In this document: positions 15,960 through 25,547 of the stretch, in pieces | Layout: each line of letters starts with the position of its first letter | How positions within the stretch are numbered: position 1 is the first letter of the stretch | NCBI GenBank assembly: GCA_050949705.1 | Contig: JBMNGG010000008.1 | Coordinates: 186,001 to 250,000 of the forward strand | Direction: 5' to 3' | Length of the DNA stretch: 64,000 bases | From: JBMNGG01 sp050949705 | GTDB lineage: Bacteria > Bacillota > Thermosediminibacteria > Thermosediminibacterales > Tepidanaerobacteraceae | Program-made: the position numbers and the translations under genes | Notes under the pieces: generated by a model | Databases searched by the model: none | What the model saw: only the letters and a program-made list of their open reading frames with translations | What the model was told of the DNA's origin: nothing

Positions 15960-17419
15960 GCCGATTGTTCATTACTGTGCTCAACATGAGTCTAACCGCA
16001 AGCTATGTGGCTTTGGTTGTCATATTTATTCGCATGCTGCTTGGAAAATTCCCAAAGATTTTCTCTTATATACTTTGGGCAATAGTGCTGTTCAGACTCT
16101 TTTGTCCCATTTCTATCGGAAGTTCGCTTAGCCTGGTACCGATTAAAAGTCCTATACCTTATGATATAGCTACTGTGACAAATCCAAATGTAAGATTTGG
16201 GATAGAAAGTGTCGATAGTGTACTAAATCAATCTATAAAGCCTTCCATGCCAATGGCAAATCCTGTCGCAAGTATAAATCCTATGGGTATTATGATGGAA
16301 ATTGTCTCAGCTGTCTGGCTGCTGGGGATTGCTGTGATATTATGTTATAGCATAATATCATATATTAGATTTAAAGCACGCCTTTCAACTGCAACTCTAT
16401 ATAAAGATAATATATTCGAAACTGATAGGATACAGACTCCCTTTGTTCTCGGCTTTATCCGGCCAAAAATCTTTATACCAACAGGCCTTGCCCAGAATGA
16501 ACTGGGTTATATCTTAAAGCACGAACAAGTGCATATCAAACGTAAGGACTATATCATCAAACCTGTGGCTTTTCTGGCTGTTGCCCTACATTGGTTTAAC
16601 CCACTCATATGGTTTTGCTATTATCTCATGTCTAAAGATTTGGAGATGTCCTGTGATGAGAGTGTTATTAGCCAGTCAAAGGAGGATATAAGAGCAAACT
16701 ATTCCAATTCTTTACTTTCTCTTTCTGCTAAACAATCAGGATTTTTAATGTCACTTACTTTCGGAGAAAGTAATGTAAAATCTCGCATTAAAAATGTGCT
16801 AAATTATAAAAGGCCTGTGTTTTTGGGGGTGTTTATCGCTGTCATTCTAGTATTAGCAGTATCAGTAGTGCTAGTGACAAATCCTCATGAGGGTGCTCAA
16901 GGAAAATCTTTTTCCATTCCCATGTCGTTTTTTAAACCATTTAACAGACACAAGTCTTTGACCACTGCTGAAAAATTTTTAAAGCATAAAACAGATTATG
17001 TAGGAGATGCATCTAAAGTTGGCGGTATTATATATCTGTTGGATTTTCCTGAAAAGGTAAACTATGATCATTTTGAACTTTACACAGATAGCATCCCTTA
17101 TGCTGTAACAGTTCATTTAAAGACTGATACCCAGACAAGAAATTACTATACTGGAGCTTTGCATCAGGCATCTTTTAAGAAAAATGCAATTATAATGTTT
17201 TCCCTTATAGGCAATGTTGATTATATCAACTTTAATCTAATTGACGGTAAAAATGACTATAGTATGCAATACACAAGGGATGAGGCAAATATGACCGTGG
17301 GAAAAGATGTCCGCGATTTTTCAAAAGGGAACAATGAGTTTGAGCTGCTTTTAAGGATTTTAGAAGGTATGGAAGAAGACAATCAAATTAGTAAAAGCGG
17401 TGGCATGGATGGACCTTAA
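15956..17419 (+). CDS. BlaR1/MecR1-type M56 membrane metallopeptidase
   Basis: A 487-residue membrane protein with several N-terminal transmembrane segments, a cytoplasmic M56 zinc-protease motif HEQVH (residues 189-193) with SCDESV downstream, a further membrane helix near residues 285-305, and a C-terminal extracellular region of about 180 residues. In BlaR1 the protease cleaves the paired repressor after ligand sensing. Here the sensor region shows no SxxK/KTG penicillin-binding motifs that I can see, so the signal is probably not a beta-lactam. A bidirectional terminator follows. Confidence 0.88.
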   Translation: MSRLFITVLNMSLTASYVALVVIFIRMLLGKFPKIFSYILWAIVLFRLFCPISIGSSLSLVPIKSPIPYDIATVTNPNVRFGIESVDSVLNQSIKPSMPMANPVASINPMGIMMEIVSAVWLLGIAVILCYSIISYIRFKARLSTATLYKDNIFETDRIQTPFVLGFIRPKIFIPTGLAQNELGYILKHEQVHIKRKDYIIKPVAFLAVALHWFNPLIWFCYYLMSKDLEMSCDESVISQSKEDIRANYSNSLLSLSAKQSGFLMSLTFGESNVKSRIKNVLNYKRPVFLGVFIAVILVLAVSVVLVTNPHEGAQGKSFSIPMSFFKPFNRHKSLTTAEKFLKHKTDYVGDASKVGGIIYLLDFPEKVNYDHFELYTDSIPYAVTVHLKTDTQTRNYYTGALHQASFKKNAIIMFSLIGNVDYINFNLIDGKNDYSMQYTRDEANMTVGKDVRDFSKGNNEFELLLRILEGMEEDNQISKSGGMDGP

Positions 17420-17467
17420 GATAGACACATCAATCAAGATTCATTATGGAACTAATCATTAAGCAAA

Positions 17468-17497
17468 AAAACCACAGACGTCAGTGTCTGTGGTTTT
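17468..17497. terminator. Bidirectional intrinsic terminator
   Basis: AAAACCACAGAC pairs with GTCTGTGGTTTT around a 6-nt loop. A- and T-runs on both sides serve the converging M56 peptidase and sulfatase genes. Confidence 0.85.
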
Positions 17498-17540
17498 AGT
17501 TTATAAACGGAATCAATTATTTTGCCTTATTATTAAAACC

Positions 17541-19439
17541 TTAGGAAATATTTTCGTGGTTTCTAATAGGATTAAACACTGTAAAATCGGGGATACAGGT
17601 TTTACAACTTGGTTTACCATGAACATTTCCACTGGAAGGATAGAGTCTTTTCTTTTGGCATTCCTCAGCTAAAAGCTTTGCCAGTACAATCTCAACAGCT
17701 GCAGATTGAGCAGTTGCGAATTGCGGATTAGCGAGGTTTTGTGTTTCTAGAGGATCCATTGTCAAATTGTACATTTCTATTTCGTCGGGAACAGGCTCAG
17801 TTTTAACCGATGTAACATTTAAACTGCAGTCTGTGTCAGAAGAGATTGAGACAGAGCAATTCTGCTTGATATTGTTGTCTTCACAGCCAGGGTTACTCCA
17901 AAACTGTGGATTATCAAAGTATCGTGAGTATTTCCATATTTCCAGTTCCTCATCTATTCCTGTAGGTAATTTAGCTATAACAGTTTCTATATGGTTTGGC
18001 TGAACAACAGGCTCAATTGGTCTACCTGCAATTGTCATTGAAGTTAATGTCTTGGATGGATCATCATCTGTCATAAAATATATAGGATCATCTTCATAAA
18101 TAGATGTATCGTCATTTAATATTAATGGTAAAAGGTTTCGGCCTACCGGGGGATGGGCTTCTGTATGATCTTTCTTCAATACTTCTAGAGCTTCATTCAC
18201 GTCTATTCCTGCAAAACCCAGTATGGTAGGCAAAAGATCCACATGGCTTGTCAGAGTATCTATAGATTTACTCTTAGGTACTAGTATTGGGTTATAAAAT
18301 ATCAAAGGCACATGTATTGCCTCCTCATATGCTTGATACCATTTTTGGAATAAACCTCCATGTGAACCAAGCAATTCCCCATGGTCGGAAGTGTAAATTA
18401 CTATAGTATTGTTATAAAAAGATGAGCTTCGAAGTACATTTAGAACTTTATAAATTTCCTGATCGACTTTTAATTGTAGAGAATAATAAAGTCTTCGGTA
18501 TGTCGGGGTATCTGCTAAGGGCTGCAGAAGTCTAGGGTATGTCTCGCGATAACTTGCCTGTGCTTTTGGTTTAGTATCTAAGTTTTCTCTGGCCGTCGGA
18601 GAAGGGGGAATAGGTGGAACTGAACTGTCAATTTCAAAGTTGAATAAGGGAAGCAGTCGAGTATAAGCCCCAAACAAAGCTATATCATGAGGATTAACAA
18701 AGGATGCCACAATTGCCCATGGTTTGTAATCGCCATGGTTTTCAGTTTGTTTCTCCTGCAATCTCTGCAGCAACTCTATGACCTCTGCTGAGTATATTTC
18801 GTCTCTCCCTGATATTCCTACTGCAGCAGATGAGCCGGAATTATGAGGGCTCCCTCCATGAGGTTCAGGTCCTATCCATCCATCGAATCCATATTCATTC
18901 AATCGATTAGCCTTTAAATATAATTGTTCTTTTTCTGGTATTGGAATACCTGTTTCACTATCGTAGGAAAGAAATGAATCATGAGTGCCCGGCACAAGAA
19001 TATCAGCATGGGACACATGCCATTTGCCCTTCCAGAAAGTGTCGTATCCAGCAATGCGTAAATAGTCACCGAGGGTTGGTACTGTATTTGGATCAAGCCA
19101 AAACACACCCGGTGCAGAAGCTGTGTCGCCTCCTCCATCTGTCTGAGTGACACCATGGAGGGAAGGATACTGCCCGGTATAAAGAGTTGCTCTACTTGGA
19201 GCACAAGCAGTGCTTGCTGTATAATGGTTATTAAAATTAACACCTTTACTGATTAGGAAATTCTGAGCCTTTAGATACTTCTTACGCCATTCCTTGATAG
19301 AAGAATCCTCATAAGGTGGAGGGAAACGTTGTTCATCAACTATTATTATCAAGAAATTTGGCATTCTTGTTTTCTTGGTAATGTTTTCATTAATGTCCTC
19401 TAAGCTATGCTCGGTTTGTATTAGCTCTTTCACACACAT
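17541..19439 (-). CDS. Sulfatase family protein (Cys-type, alkaline phosphatase superfamily)
   Basis: About 630-residue sulfatase. The modification motif CAPSRATLYTG is Cys-type (CxPSR), meaning Cys must be converted to formylglycine; metal-binding segments IIIVDEQRF, GKWHVS and YTSDHGELLGSHG are present. There is no signal peptide (N-terminus is polar), so it appears cytoplasmic, unlike many sulfatases. Substrate is unknown; the overall look resembles choline-sulfatase/arylsulfatase A relatives. No sulfatase-maturing radical SAM enzyme is in the window. Start ATG 19439 is uncertain (GTG 19442 or GTG 19433 also possible; GGAG is very close). It ends near a shared terminator. Confidence 0.9.
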   Translation of the reverse strand: MCVKELIQTEHSLEDINENITKKTRMPNFLIIIVDEQRFPPPYEDSSIKEWRKKYLKAQNFLISKGVNFNNHYTASTACAPSRATLYTGQYPSLHGVTQTDGGGDTASAPGVFWLDPNTVPTLGDYLRIAGYDTFWKGKWHVSHADILVPGTHDSFLSYDSETGIPIPEKEQLYLKANRLNEYGFDGWIGPEPHGGSPHNSGSSAAVGISGRDEIYSAEVIELLQRLQEKQTENHGDYKPWAIVASFVNPHDIALFGAYTRLLPLFNFEIDSSVPPIPPSPTARENLDTKPKAQASYRETYPRLLQPLADTPTYRRLYYSLQLKVDQEIYKVLNVLRSSSFYNNTIVIYTSDHGELLGSHGGLFQKWYQAYEEAIHVPLIFYNPILVPKSKSIDTLTSHVDLLPTILGFAGIDVNEALEVLKKDHTEAHPPVGRNLLPLILNDDTSIYEDDPIYFMTDDDPSKTLTSMTIAGRPIEPVVQPNHIETVIAKLPTGIDEELEIWKYSRYFDNPQFWSNPGCEDNNIKQNCSVSISSDTDCSLNVTSVKTEPVPDEIEMYNLTMDPLETQNLANPQFATAQSAAVEIVLAKLLAEECQKKRLYPSSGNVHGKPSCKTCIPDFTVFNPIRNHENIS

Positions 19440-19742
19440 CACTCCAAAGTTTCACTTAGTTTTCTTTTGGTACATTGTCAAACGTTTAAAGGCAAAAGCT
19501 TACATATTTTCTAAAAATATAGTATTATTATATGACCTAGGCTGCACGATTTTATAGGAATGAAAATTAGAGTCAATTTATTGTAAATGTAGATCCGGTC
19601 TTTACAAATATAATAGTAAAGAATATGGTTAAATGTGATAGATTTGATTAATTACGAGTAAACTGCCTCATTATGAACTATAAGCTGCAAATTTTATGGG
19701 TATAATACTTGGAGACCATAAAAAGGAAAGTGATGATATTTT
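19440..19742. other. Divergent intergenic region, no gene seen
   Basis: About 300 A+T-rich bases between the divergent sulfatase and DUF255 genes. It contains an inverted repeat CTTTAC (19600-19605)/GTAAAG (19616-19621) that could be an operator. I see no coding remnant. Confidence 0.4.
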
Positions 19743-21787
19743 ATGGAAATAAAATCTAAGTCAAATAGGCTAATAAAAGAAAAATCCCCTTACCTACTTC
19801 AACATGCCTATAACCCAGTAGATTGGTTTCCGTGGAGTGACGAAGCTTTTGAAAAAGCGAAAAGAGAAGATAAACCAATTTTTCTTTCTATAGGTTATTC
19901 CACCTGTCACTGGTGTCATGTAATGGCTCGAGAATCTTTTGAAGATGAAGAAGTGGCACAGCTTTTAAATAAGCATTTTGTATCAATTAAAGTAGATAGG
20001 GAAGAACGGCCGGACATTGATATTATATATATGAATGCTTGTCAAGCTATGACAGGTCAGGGAGGCTGGCCCCTTACCATAATAATGTCTCCGGATAAAA
20101 AACCTTTTTTCGCTGGGACCTATTTTCCCAAAGAAAGTCGATGGGGGCGTCCCGGTTTTATGGACCTTTTACTGCAAATTACAAAGGCATGGAAAGAAGA
20201 ACGGGAAAATATAGATTCTGTTGGGAATCATGTAATCCAGGTATTACAAACCCAAACAGAGGGAATTTCAGGAGAATTAAATGAAGAAACACTAAAAGAA
20301 GCTTTTAACCAGTTTGTCGTACGCTTTGATGATATATATGGCGGTTTTGGTGATGCACCTAAGTTCCCCACACCTCACAATCTACTCTTTTTGCTTAGGT
20401 ACTGGCATAGAACAGGTAAAGTTAAGGCTTTGGAGATGATGGAAAAAACATTGGATTCTATGATTCGTGGCGGAATTTTTGATCACATTGGTTACGGATT
20501 CCACAGGTATTCTACAGATAGGAAATGGCTGGTTCCCCACTTTGAGAAAATGCTATATGATAATGCACTTTTAGCTTACACTTTAGTAGAGGCTTTTGAA
20601 GCTACGGGCGACAGTAGATATAAACACACAGCAAGAAAAGTGTTCGATTATGTAATTCGTGATATGGCATCACCGGAAGGTGGTTTTTATTCAGCTGAAG
20701 ATGCGGATTCTGAGGGAGTAGAAGGCAAGTTTTATGTTTGGACTCCTGAAGAAATTATTAATGTTCTTGGTTTTGAAGATGGAAAATGGTTTTGCGATGT
20801 ATTTGATATTACCTCTAAAGGAAATTATGAAGGTAAAAATATACCGAATCTAATTGAATCAGGTATAGTAGAGAATGAAAGATTAAGCCAATGTCGTGAA
20901 AAACTTTTTTTAGCAAGGGAAAAACGTATACACCCACATAAAGACGATAAGATATTAACATCGTGGAATGGTTTGATGATTGCTGCATTGGCAAAAGGTG
21001 CAAGGGTTTTCGATGATGAAAAACTGAGCAAAGTATCTGAAAAAGCGGCAGATTTCATTTTTGCAAAACTTACAAGCAAAGAAAAAAGACTTTTAGCACG
21101 ATATAGAGATGGTCATGCGGCTTTTTTAGGTTATCTTGATGATTATGCTTTTTTAGTTTGGGGCTTGCTTGAGCTATATGAAACAACTTTTAATGTAACG
21201 TACTTAAAAAAAGCACAAGAGTTAAATAAACAAATGCTAGAACTTTTTTGGGATAAGGAAAAAGGCGGCTTGTTCTTTAATGGCAATGATAGTGAAGAAC
21301 TAATAGTTCGTTCAAAGGAAATTTATGATGGTGCAATACCTTCGGGTAATTCTGTTGCAGCATTTAACCTTATAAAGCTTTCACGCATTACTGGCGATAC
21401 CGAGCTTGATAAAAAAGCTAAGCAGATTTTTACGGTTTTTGCAGGAAATATATCGGAACACCCTTCTGCTTATGCATTTTTTCTTACTGCTTTGCAATTT
21501 GCTTTGGAAGGTTCAAAAAAATCGTCATTGCCGGAGATCTAGGTGACTATGACACCAAATCCATAATCAAAAAGGTAAGATCTTACTATATGCCAAATGC
21601 GATAATTTTGCTTAATCCCGGTGGAGAAAGTGGAAAAGAACTTGAAAAACTCATTCCTTTCATAAAAGAAATGAAGCCTCTTGATAGAAAAGCTACAGTA
21701 TATGTATGTGAAAATTACTCATGTCAGGCGCCTACTACCGATCTTGATAATCTTGAGAAAATACTTGATAGATCCTTATCTAAATGA
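19743..21787 (+). pseudogene. DUF255 thioredoxin-domain protein (YyaL-like), one frameshift
   Basis: Large cytoplasmic protein: N-terminal thioredoxin-like DUF255 domain ([17 protein letters not shown], then CHWCH at residues 55-59) followed by an alpha/alpha-barrel region ([28 protein letters not shown]). The frame shifts at seven A (around 21513-21519): frame zero ends at 21542, while the -1 frame continues with [12 protein letters not shown] to a natural family C-terminus (VYVCENYSCQAP) at 21787. Corrected length is 681 residues, normal for the family. A missing A in the sequence, a real mutation, or slippage at A-AAA-AAA would each explain it. Confidence 0.88.
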
Positions 21788-21884
21788 AACAGCTAACTGT
21801 AATAATTGCGAAGGCTTAATATATGGTAACTTAAAATAAGTATTAGTCTTACATCACATTTTATCCAAACTATAGTGAAAACTT

Positions 21885-22544
21885 TTATAACTTTCGACGA
21901 TCAGTTTCTGTTAACAGAAGATATAATAACAAGCCAAGACCTGCTAAGAAGAATACCATTAAAGAAGCAATAGAAATATGCATTTCACTAGTGGCAAACC
22001 AAGAAGCAATCGATGTGAAAAAACTAAACAGTATCAATCCTACTGATAGGGCATATAGTCCGGCACGTATCTTATTCATCGCATATTTTCTTCTTGTTTC
22101 TCTAGTTAACAAACTGTACGTTAGCAATGCACTACCAGATATTACAAATACTCCGTTACCTAAAATAGCAATATTATCTTCTGACATAAAATACAACATT
22201 AAAGCCGTAAATATGCCAAACAAAATAAGCAGTGAGCCAGCAATGATTCCTGCTGTTGATATACGTGCTGTCATAGTGGAATAAACAGTTTGCCTTGCCA
22301 TGTCCTGTCCGAGCTTGCGCATATCGTCTACCAATCCACTTAAATCACCCATTGATATTATTGCCTCTTTATAGGCTTGCTCTTCGTCCATTCCACGGGC
22401 AATGTAATCGGCAATTTTTTCTTTAATATTTGTAACAAGCTCTTCTTTCAAGTCGTAAAGCTGTTGAGTTGGGCTAATACCGGAAAACAGATTATCAATG
22501 TATGCATTCACTTTTTTATCCAAGTGATTTTTAATCTTTGGCAT
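21885..22544 (-). CDS. Membrane protein with N-terminal HAAS-type domain, partner of PadR
   Basis: 219 residues: a helical N-terminal cytoplasmic domain (about 1-85: LDKKVNAYIDNLF..., DLKEELVTNIKEKIADYIARG, DEEQAYKEAIISMGDL) typical of the small alpha-helical domains linked to PadR regulators, then four or five transmembrane segments. These two-gene units are common in Firmicutes and are thought to sense membrane or cell-envelope state; the function here is not known. The start overlaps the padR stop by 14 bases, so translation is coupled. Confidence 0.85.
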   Translation of the reverse strand: MPKIKNHLDKKVNAYIDNLFSGISPTQQLYDLKEELVTNIKEKIADYIARGMDEEQAYKEAIISMGDLSGLVDDMRKLGQDMARQTVYSTMTARISTAGIIAGSLLILFGIFTALMLYFMSEDNIAILGNGVFVISGSALLTYSLLTRETRRKYAMNKIRAGLYALSVGLILFSFFTSIASWFATSEMHISIASLMVFFLAGLGLLLYLLLTETDRRKL

Positions 22545-22884
22545 TGTCGAGACCTCCTTTGATCAGTTTATCTAAAACACCTTTAGCAAAGTCCCAAGCA
22601 TGTTTACTTTGTTCATAGAATTTTTTGCCTTCATCTGTAATACGGTAGTACTTGCGCCTACCCCCCTGTGTTTCATCCCCCCAGTATGACCATACATAAC
22701 CATCCTGCTCCAACCGGCGGAAAGCTGTATATAAGGTCGCTTCCTTCAATTCATATTGGTTGCCGCTCAATTCTATAATCTTTTTATATATCTCATATCC
22801 ATAACTGTCCCCCTGCCGAAGCACATTTAGTATAATCGTATCGGTATGACCGCGGATGAGGTCTGTTGAAATTGTATTACCCAT
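22531..22884 (-). CDS. PadR-family transcriptional regulator
   Basis: 117-residue PadR winged-helix repressor: GHTDTIILNVLRQGDSYGYEIYKKI (helix-turn-helix start), ATLYTAFRRLEQDGYV (recognition helix) and GRRKYYRITDEGKKFYE (wing), then a short C-terminal helix. GGAGGTGA lies just upstream of ATG 22884. It is coupled to the HAAS membrane protein downstream and follows a possible 46-residue small gene. An inverted repeat at 23063-23087 is a candidate operator for autoregulation. Confidence 0.93.
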   Translation of the reverse strand: MGNTISTDLIRGHTDTIILNVLRQGDSYGYEIYKKIIELSGNQYELKEATLYTAFRRLEQDGYVWSYWGDETQGGRRKYYRITDEGKKFYEQSKHAWDFAKGVLDKLIKGGLDNAKD

Positions 22885-22886
22885 AG

Positions 22887-23027
22887 CTAGTCACCTCCCA
22901 TTATATATCCAAACACATTCGCAACCGCGTAAATGGCTTTCAACCTTGCTTCGTTTTGGAAGATTTCTTCTGTCAAATATATCCATATCCTGATGTAACT
23001 GTAGTCAAATAGTAACTCATATGTCAT
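22887..23027 (-). CDS. Possible small gene upstream of padR (46 aa)
   Basis: An open frame of 46 residues beginning MTYELLFDYSYIRIW and ending in VANVFGYIMGGD; its last codons and stop contain or abut the padR ribosome site, two bases before the padR ATG. The placement downstream of the candidate PadR operator, same strand and tight spacing suggest a real first gene or a translated leader. It has no strong ribosome site of its own, and I do not recognise it. Confidence 0.4.
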   Translation of the reverse strand: MTYELLFDYSYIRIWIYLTEEIFQNEARLKAIYAVANVFGYIMGGD

Positions 23028-23062
23028 AATAAACTTTACCACATATTACTATGTATATCAAT

Positions 23063-23087
23063 ATACTATGTTGACAATATATAGTAT
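23063..23087 (-). promoter_or_regulatory. Candidate PadR operator
   Basis: ATACTAT (23063-23069) and ATAGTAT (23081-23087) form an inverted repeat with an 11-base gap upstream of the padR unit. It overlaps a possible minus-strand -35 (TTGTCA). PadR proteins commonly bind such A+T-rich palindromes in their own promoters. Confidence 0.45.
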
Positions 23088-23175
23088 TTTTGTGATAATG
23101 TTAAGTTGAAATTATTGTGATAAGATGTAGCAAAGACATAGAAGAAATTGAGAATCACTAAGTTAGACTTTTTTT

Positions 23176-23364
23176 GGGCAGCCAAGATTTTTACTCGATA
23201 CCTCAGGTACTAGAGAGTTTGTCGTTTATAATCCATGAGATGAGCAGACGATGATAAGCCACGACAAATGGATTCTTCCGCTGTCACCAGAAAAGATAAA
23301 AGCACATCAGGGTTGTATGTTGTCCATGATTTTGATTATTGATTGGATGGCAGTTGGGAAATAG
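23176..23364 (+). pseudogene. Unidentified coding relic
   Basis: One frame reads GQPRFLLDTSGTREFVVYNP, a TGA, then DEQTMISHDKWILPLSPEKI and on to a stop at 23362-23364. It reads like real protein interrupted by a stop codon, but has no start or ribosome site and I do not recognise the family. Confidence 0.3.
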
Positions 23365-23438
23365 ATATAATATATTCAGATAGCCTTATTTATGAGTAAA
23401 ATCATAAATAAAACAAATATTTTACAAGGAGAAGTAAA

Positions 23439-24186
23439 ATGGATTTATTAGAATTAATAATTGAGTATCACAGGGATAACGAACGGCAGGGACCAGGCAG
23501 TGAAGAAGCGACATTAAAAGCATTAAGCCGTATCCCCAATATAAATAAAAAAACAAAGATACTAGACATCGGTTGCGGCACCGGTGGCCAGACAATAACC
23601 CTTGCGAAAAACACGGAGTCACATATTACTGCTGTCGATATGCTGCCGCAGTTTTTAGAAAAACTTATGAAAAAAAGCTAAGGAGAATAATCTTATAGAC
23701 CGTATAACAGTGAAAGAAATGCTAATAGATAATTTAACCCTTGAGGAGAAATCCTTTGATGTAATATGGTCGGAGGGGGCTATCTATAATATAGGCTTTG
23801 AAAAGGGGCTGTCCCTGTGGAGAAAGTATTTAAAGGATAACGGTTATATCGCTGTTTCTGAAATTTCATGGTTAACCGATACAAGACCAGATGAAATAGA
23901 GCAGTACTGGATTAATGAATACTCGGAGATTGATACAATTGAGAACAAGTTACAAGTTATTGAGAAATGCGGATATACTTCTGTTTCATATTTTGTGCTG
24001 GATGACAAATGCTGGATAGATAATTATTATCAGCCGCTTTTGGAAAATGTGGGAGAATTCCTGAAAAAGTATAATTATGCTGATGAGGTTAAGGAGTTTG
24101 TAGAACAAGGTAAAATTGAAGCCGATATGTATAATCGTTTTAAAGATTATTACAGCTATGTATTTTATATTGCTAAGAAAAAGTAG
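23439..24186 (+). pseudogene. Class I SAM-dependent methyltransferase, one frameshift
   Basis: The first part (23439-23681) has the SAM-binding motif ILDIGCGTGGQT and the acidic strand end TAVDMLP. The frame is lost at a run of seven A (23670-23676). Removing one A gives a continuous protein of 248 residues that proceeds through KAKENNLIDRITVKEM to FDVIWSEGAIYNIGFEKGL and YVFYIAKKK at 24186. The whole looks like a small-molecule methyltransferase of the UbiE/methyltransferase_11 type; the substrate is unknown. AAGGAG precedes ATG 23439. The extra A may be a real mutation or a sequence error. Confidence 0.85.
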
Positions 24187-24524
24187 TTTAGCGAACGCCA
24201 AAACATCTATAGTCCAGGAAATCATGGAACTGGCAACAGTCAATCAAAAATTAAAGACCAATTTGGATGAAATTTTATAGGAATAGAAAGAGTGGGCAAT
24301 AAACACACTCTGTAGTCGAGGCGGTGCTGCCAAAGATACGATACCCTTCCATGTATATTCTTCGGCAGAGAAGAGGATAAGACATTAAACCAGACGTTAC
24401 TTAATGGTTTAAAGTTTGGTTTGGGGTTAGTGACAGAACATATCTAAAAAATAAAGCTCCCATAGATTTAAAGGTTTGCCCCAAAACGACAGTTCAATAA
24501 TATTTGTGTATAGGAAGTAGGTTT
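24187..24524. other. Intergenic region with possible decayed coding sequence
   Basis: About 340 bases. One frame ends with IVQEIMELATVNQKLKTNL and a stop near 24283; another further on reads LPCIFFGREEDKTLNQTLL and stops near 24447. Both look coding-like but lack starts and I cannot assign them. AGGAAG just before 24525 is the ribosome site of the next gene. Confidence 0.3.
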
Positions 24525-25460
24525 ATGATTATTAGTGCAAGCAGAAGAACAGATATACCGGCATTTTATTCAGACTGGTTTTTTAACAGAATAAAAGAAG
24601 GTTTTGTTCTAGTTAGAAATCCTATGAACATTAATCAGGTGAGTAAAATTAACTTGTCACCCGAAGTTGTGGATTGTATTGTCTTTTGGACAAAAAATCC
24701 CCAGCCGCTGATAAATAGACTATCTAAGTTAGATAGATATAATTATTACTTCCAGTTTACTTTGAATTCCTATGATGAAACTATTGAGGCCAATGTCCCT
24801 GAAAAGAAACATTTAATAAAAACTTTTCAAGAATTATCGGCTAAGATTGGAAGAGATAGAGTTATATGGAGGTATGACCCCATCCTTTTAACTAAGAAGT
24901 TTGATGTAAATTACCATGTAAAGTGGTTTGAATACTTAGCAGATGTGCTTAGTGGCCATACAAAAAAATGTGTAATAAGTTTCATAGATATATATAAAAA
25001 AACAGAAAGAAATTTAAGAGGTATAGATCTTATACCGATGAGTGAGCAACTAATAAACGAACTTGCCTTTCAAGTATCAATTATAGCAAAAAAGTACGAT
25101 TTGCAGATTGAGTTCTGCTGTGAGGACATAGATTTGGTTAAATACAACATAAAACCTGGAAAATGCATTGATGATGAATTAATATCGAAAATAATAGGTA
25201 AAAAACTTGATATAAAGAAGGACCCAAACCAAAGATTAAGTTGCGGATGTGTAAAGAGCATTGATATCGGCGCCTATAATACATGTCAGCATAAATGTTT
25301 ATATTGTTATGCAAATTTTAATACAAGTCTTGTTGACAAAAATGTCATGTTTCATAGCCACATATCGCCACTTCTATATGGTCAATTGGAAGAAAAGGAT
25401 AAGGTTACCATAAGGCCGGTATCTTCGAATATTAATGATCAATTAAGTTTTCTGGATTAA
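24525..25460 (+). CDS. DUF1848 family protein with radical-SAM-like cysteine motif
   Basis: A 311-residue DUF1848 protein. The conserved start IISASRRTDIPAFYSDWF and the central IVFWTKNP segment are family hallmarks. Near the C-terminus, TCQHKCLYCYANFN has the CxxxCxxC spacing of a [4Fe-4S] radical SAM site, preceded by CGC. The reaction is unknown. ATG 24525 has AGGAAG 7 bases upstream; an in-frame TTG at 24504 does not. It is alone on the plus strand. Confidence 0.88.
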   Translation: MIISASRRTDIPAFYSDWFFNRIKEGFVLVRNPMNINQVSKINLSPEVVDCIVFWTKNPQPLINRLSKLDRYNYYFQFTLNSYDETIEANVPEKKHLIKTFQELSAKIGRDRVIWRYDPILLTKKFDVNYHVKWFEYLADVLSGHTKKCVISFIDIYKKTERNLRGIDLIPMSEQLINELAFQVSIIAKKYDLQIEFCCEDIDLVKYNIKPGKCIDDELISKIIGKKLDIKKDPNQRLSCGCVKSIDIGAYNTCQHKCLYCYANFNTSLVDKNVMFHSHISPLLYGQLEEKDKVTIRPVSSNINDQLSFLD

Positions 25461-25547
25461 CTTTGTTAGCTCCCAGTATCGAGAAAATTTAAATTACGCA
25501 TGTGATTGGATAGTTCATTAAAAAAAATTGCAAAAAGGAGACAGAGT

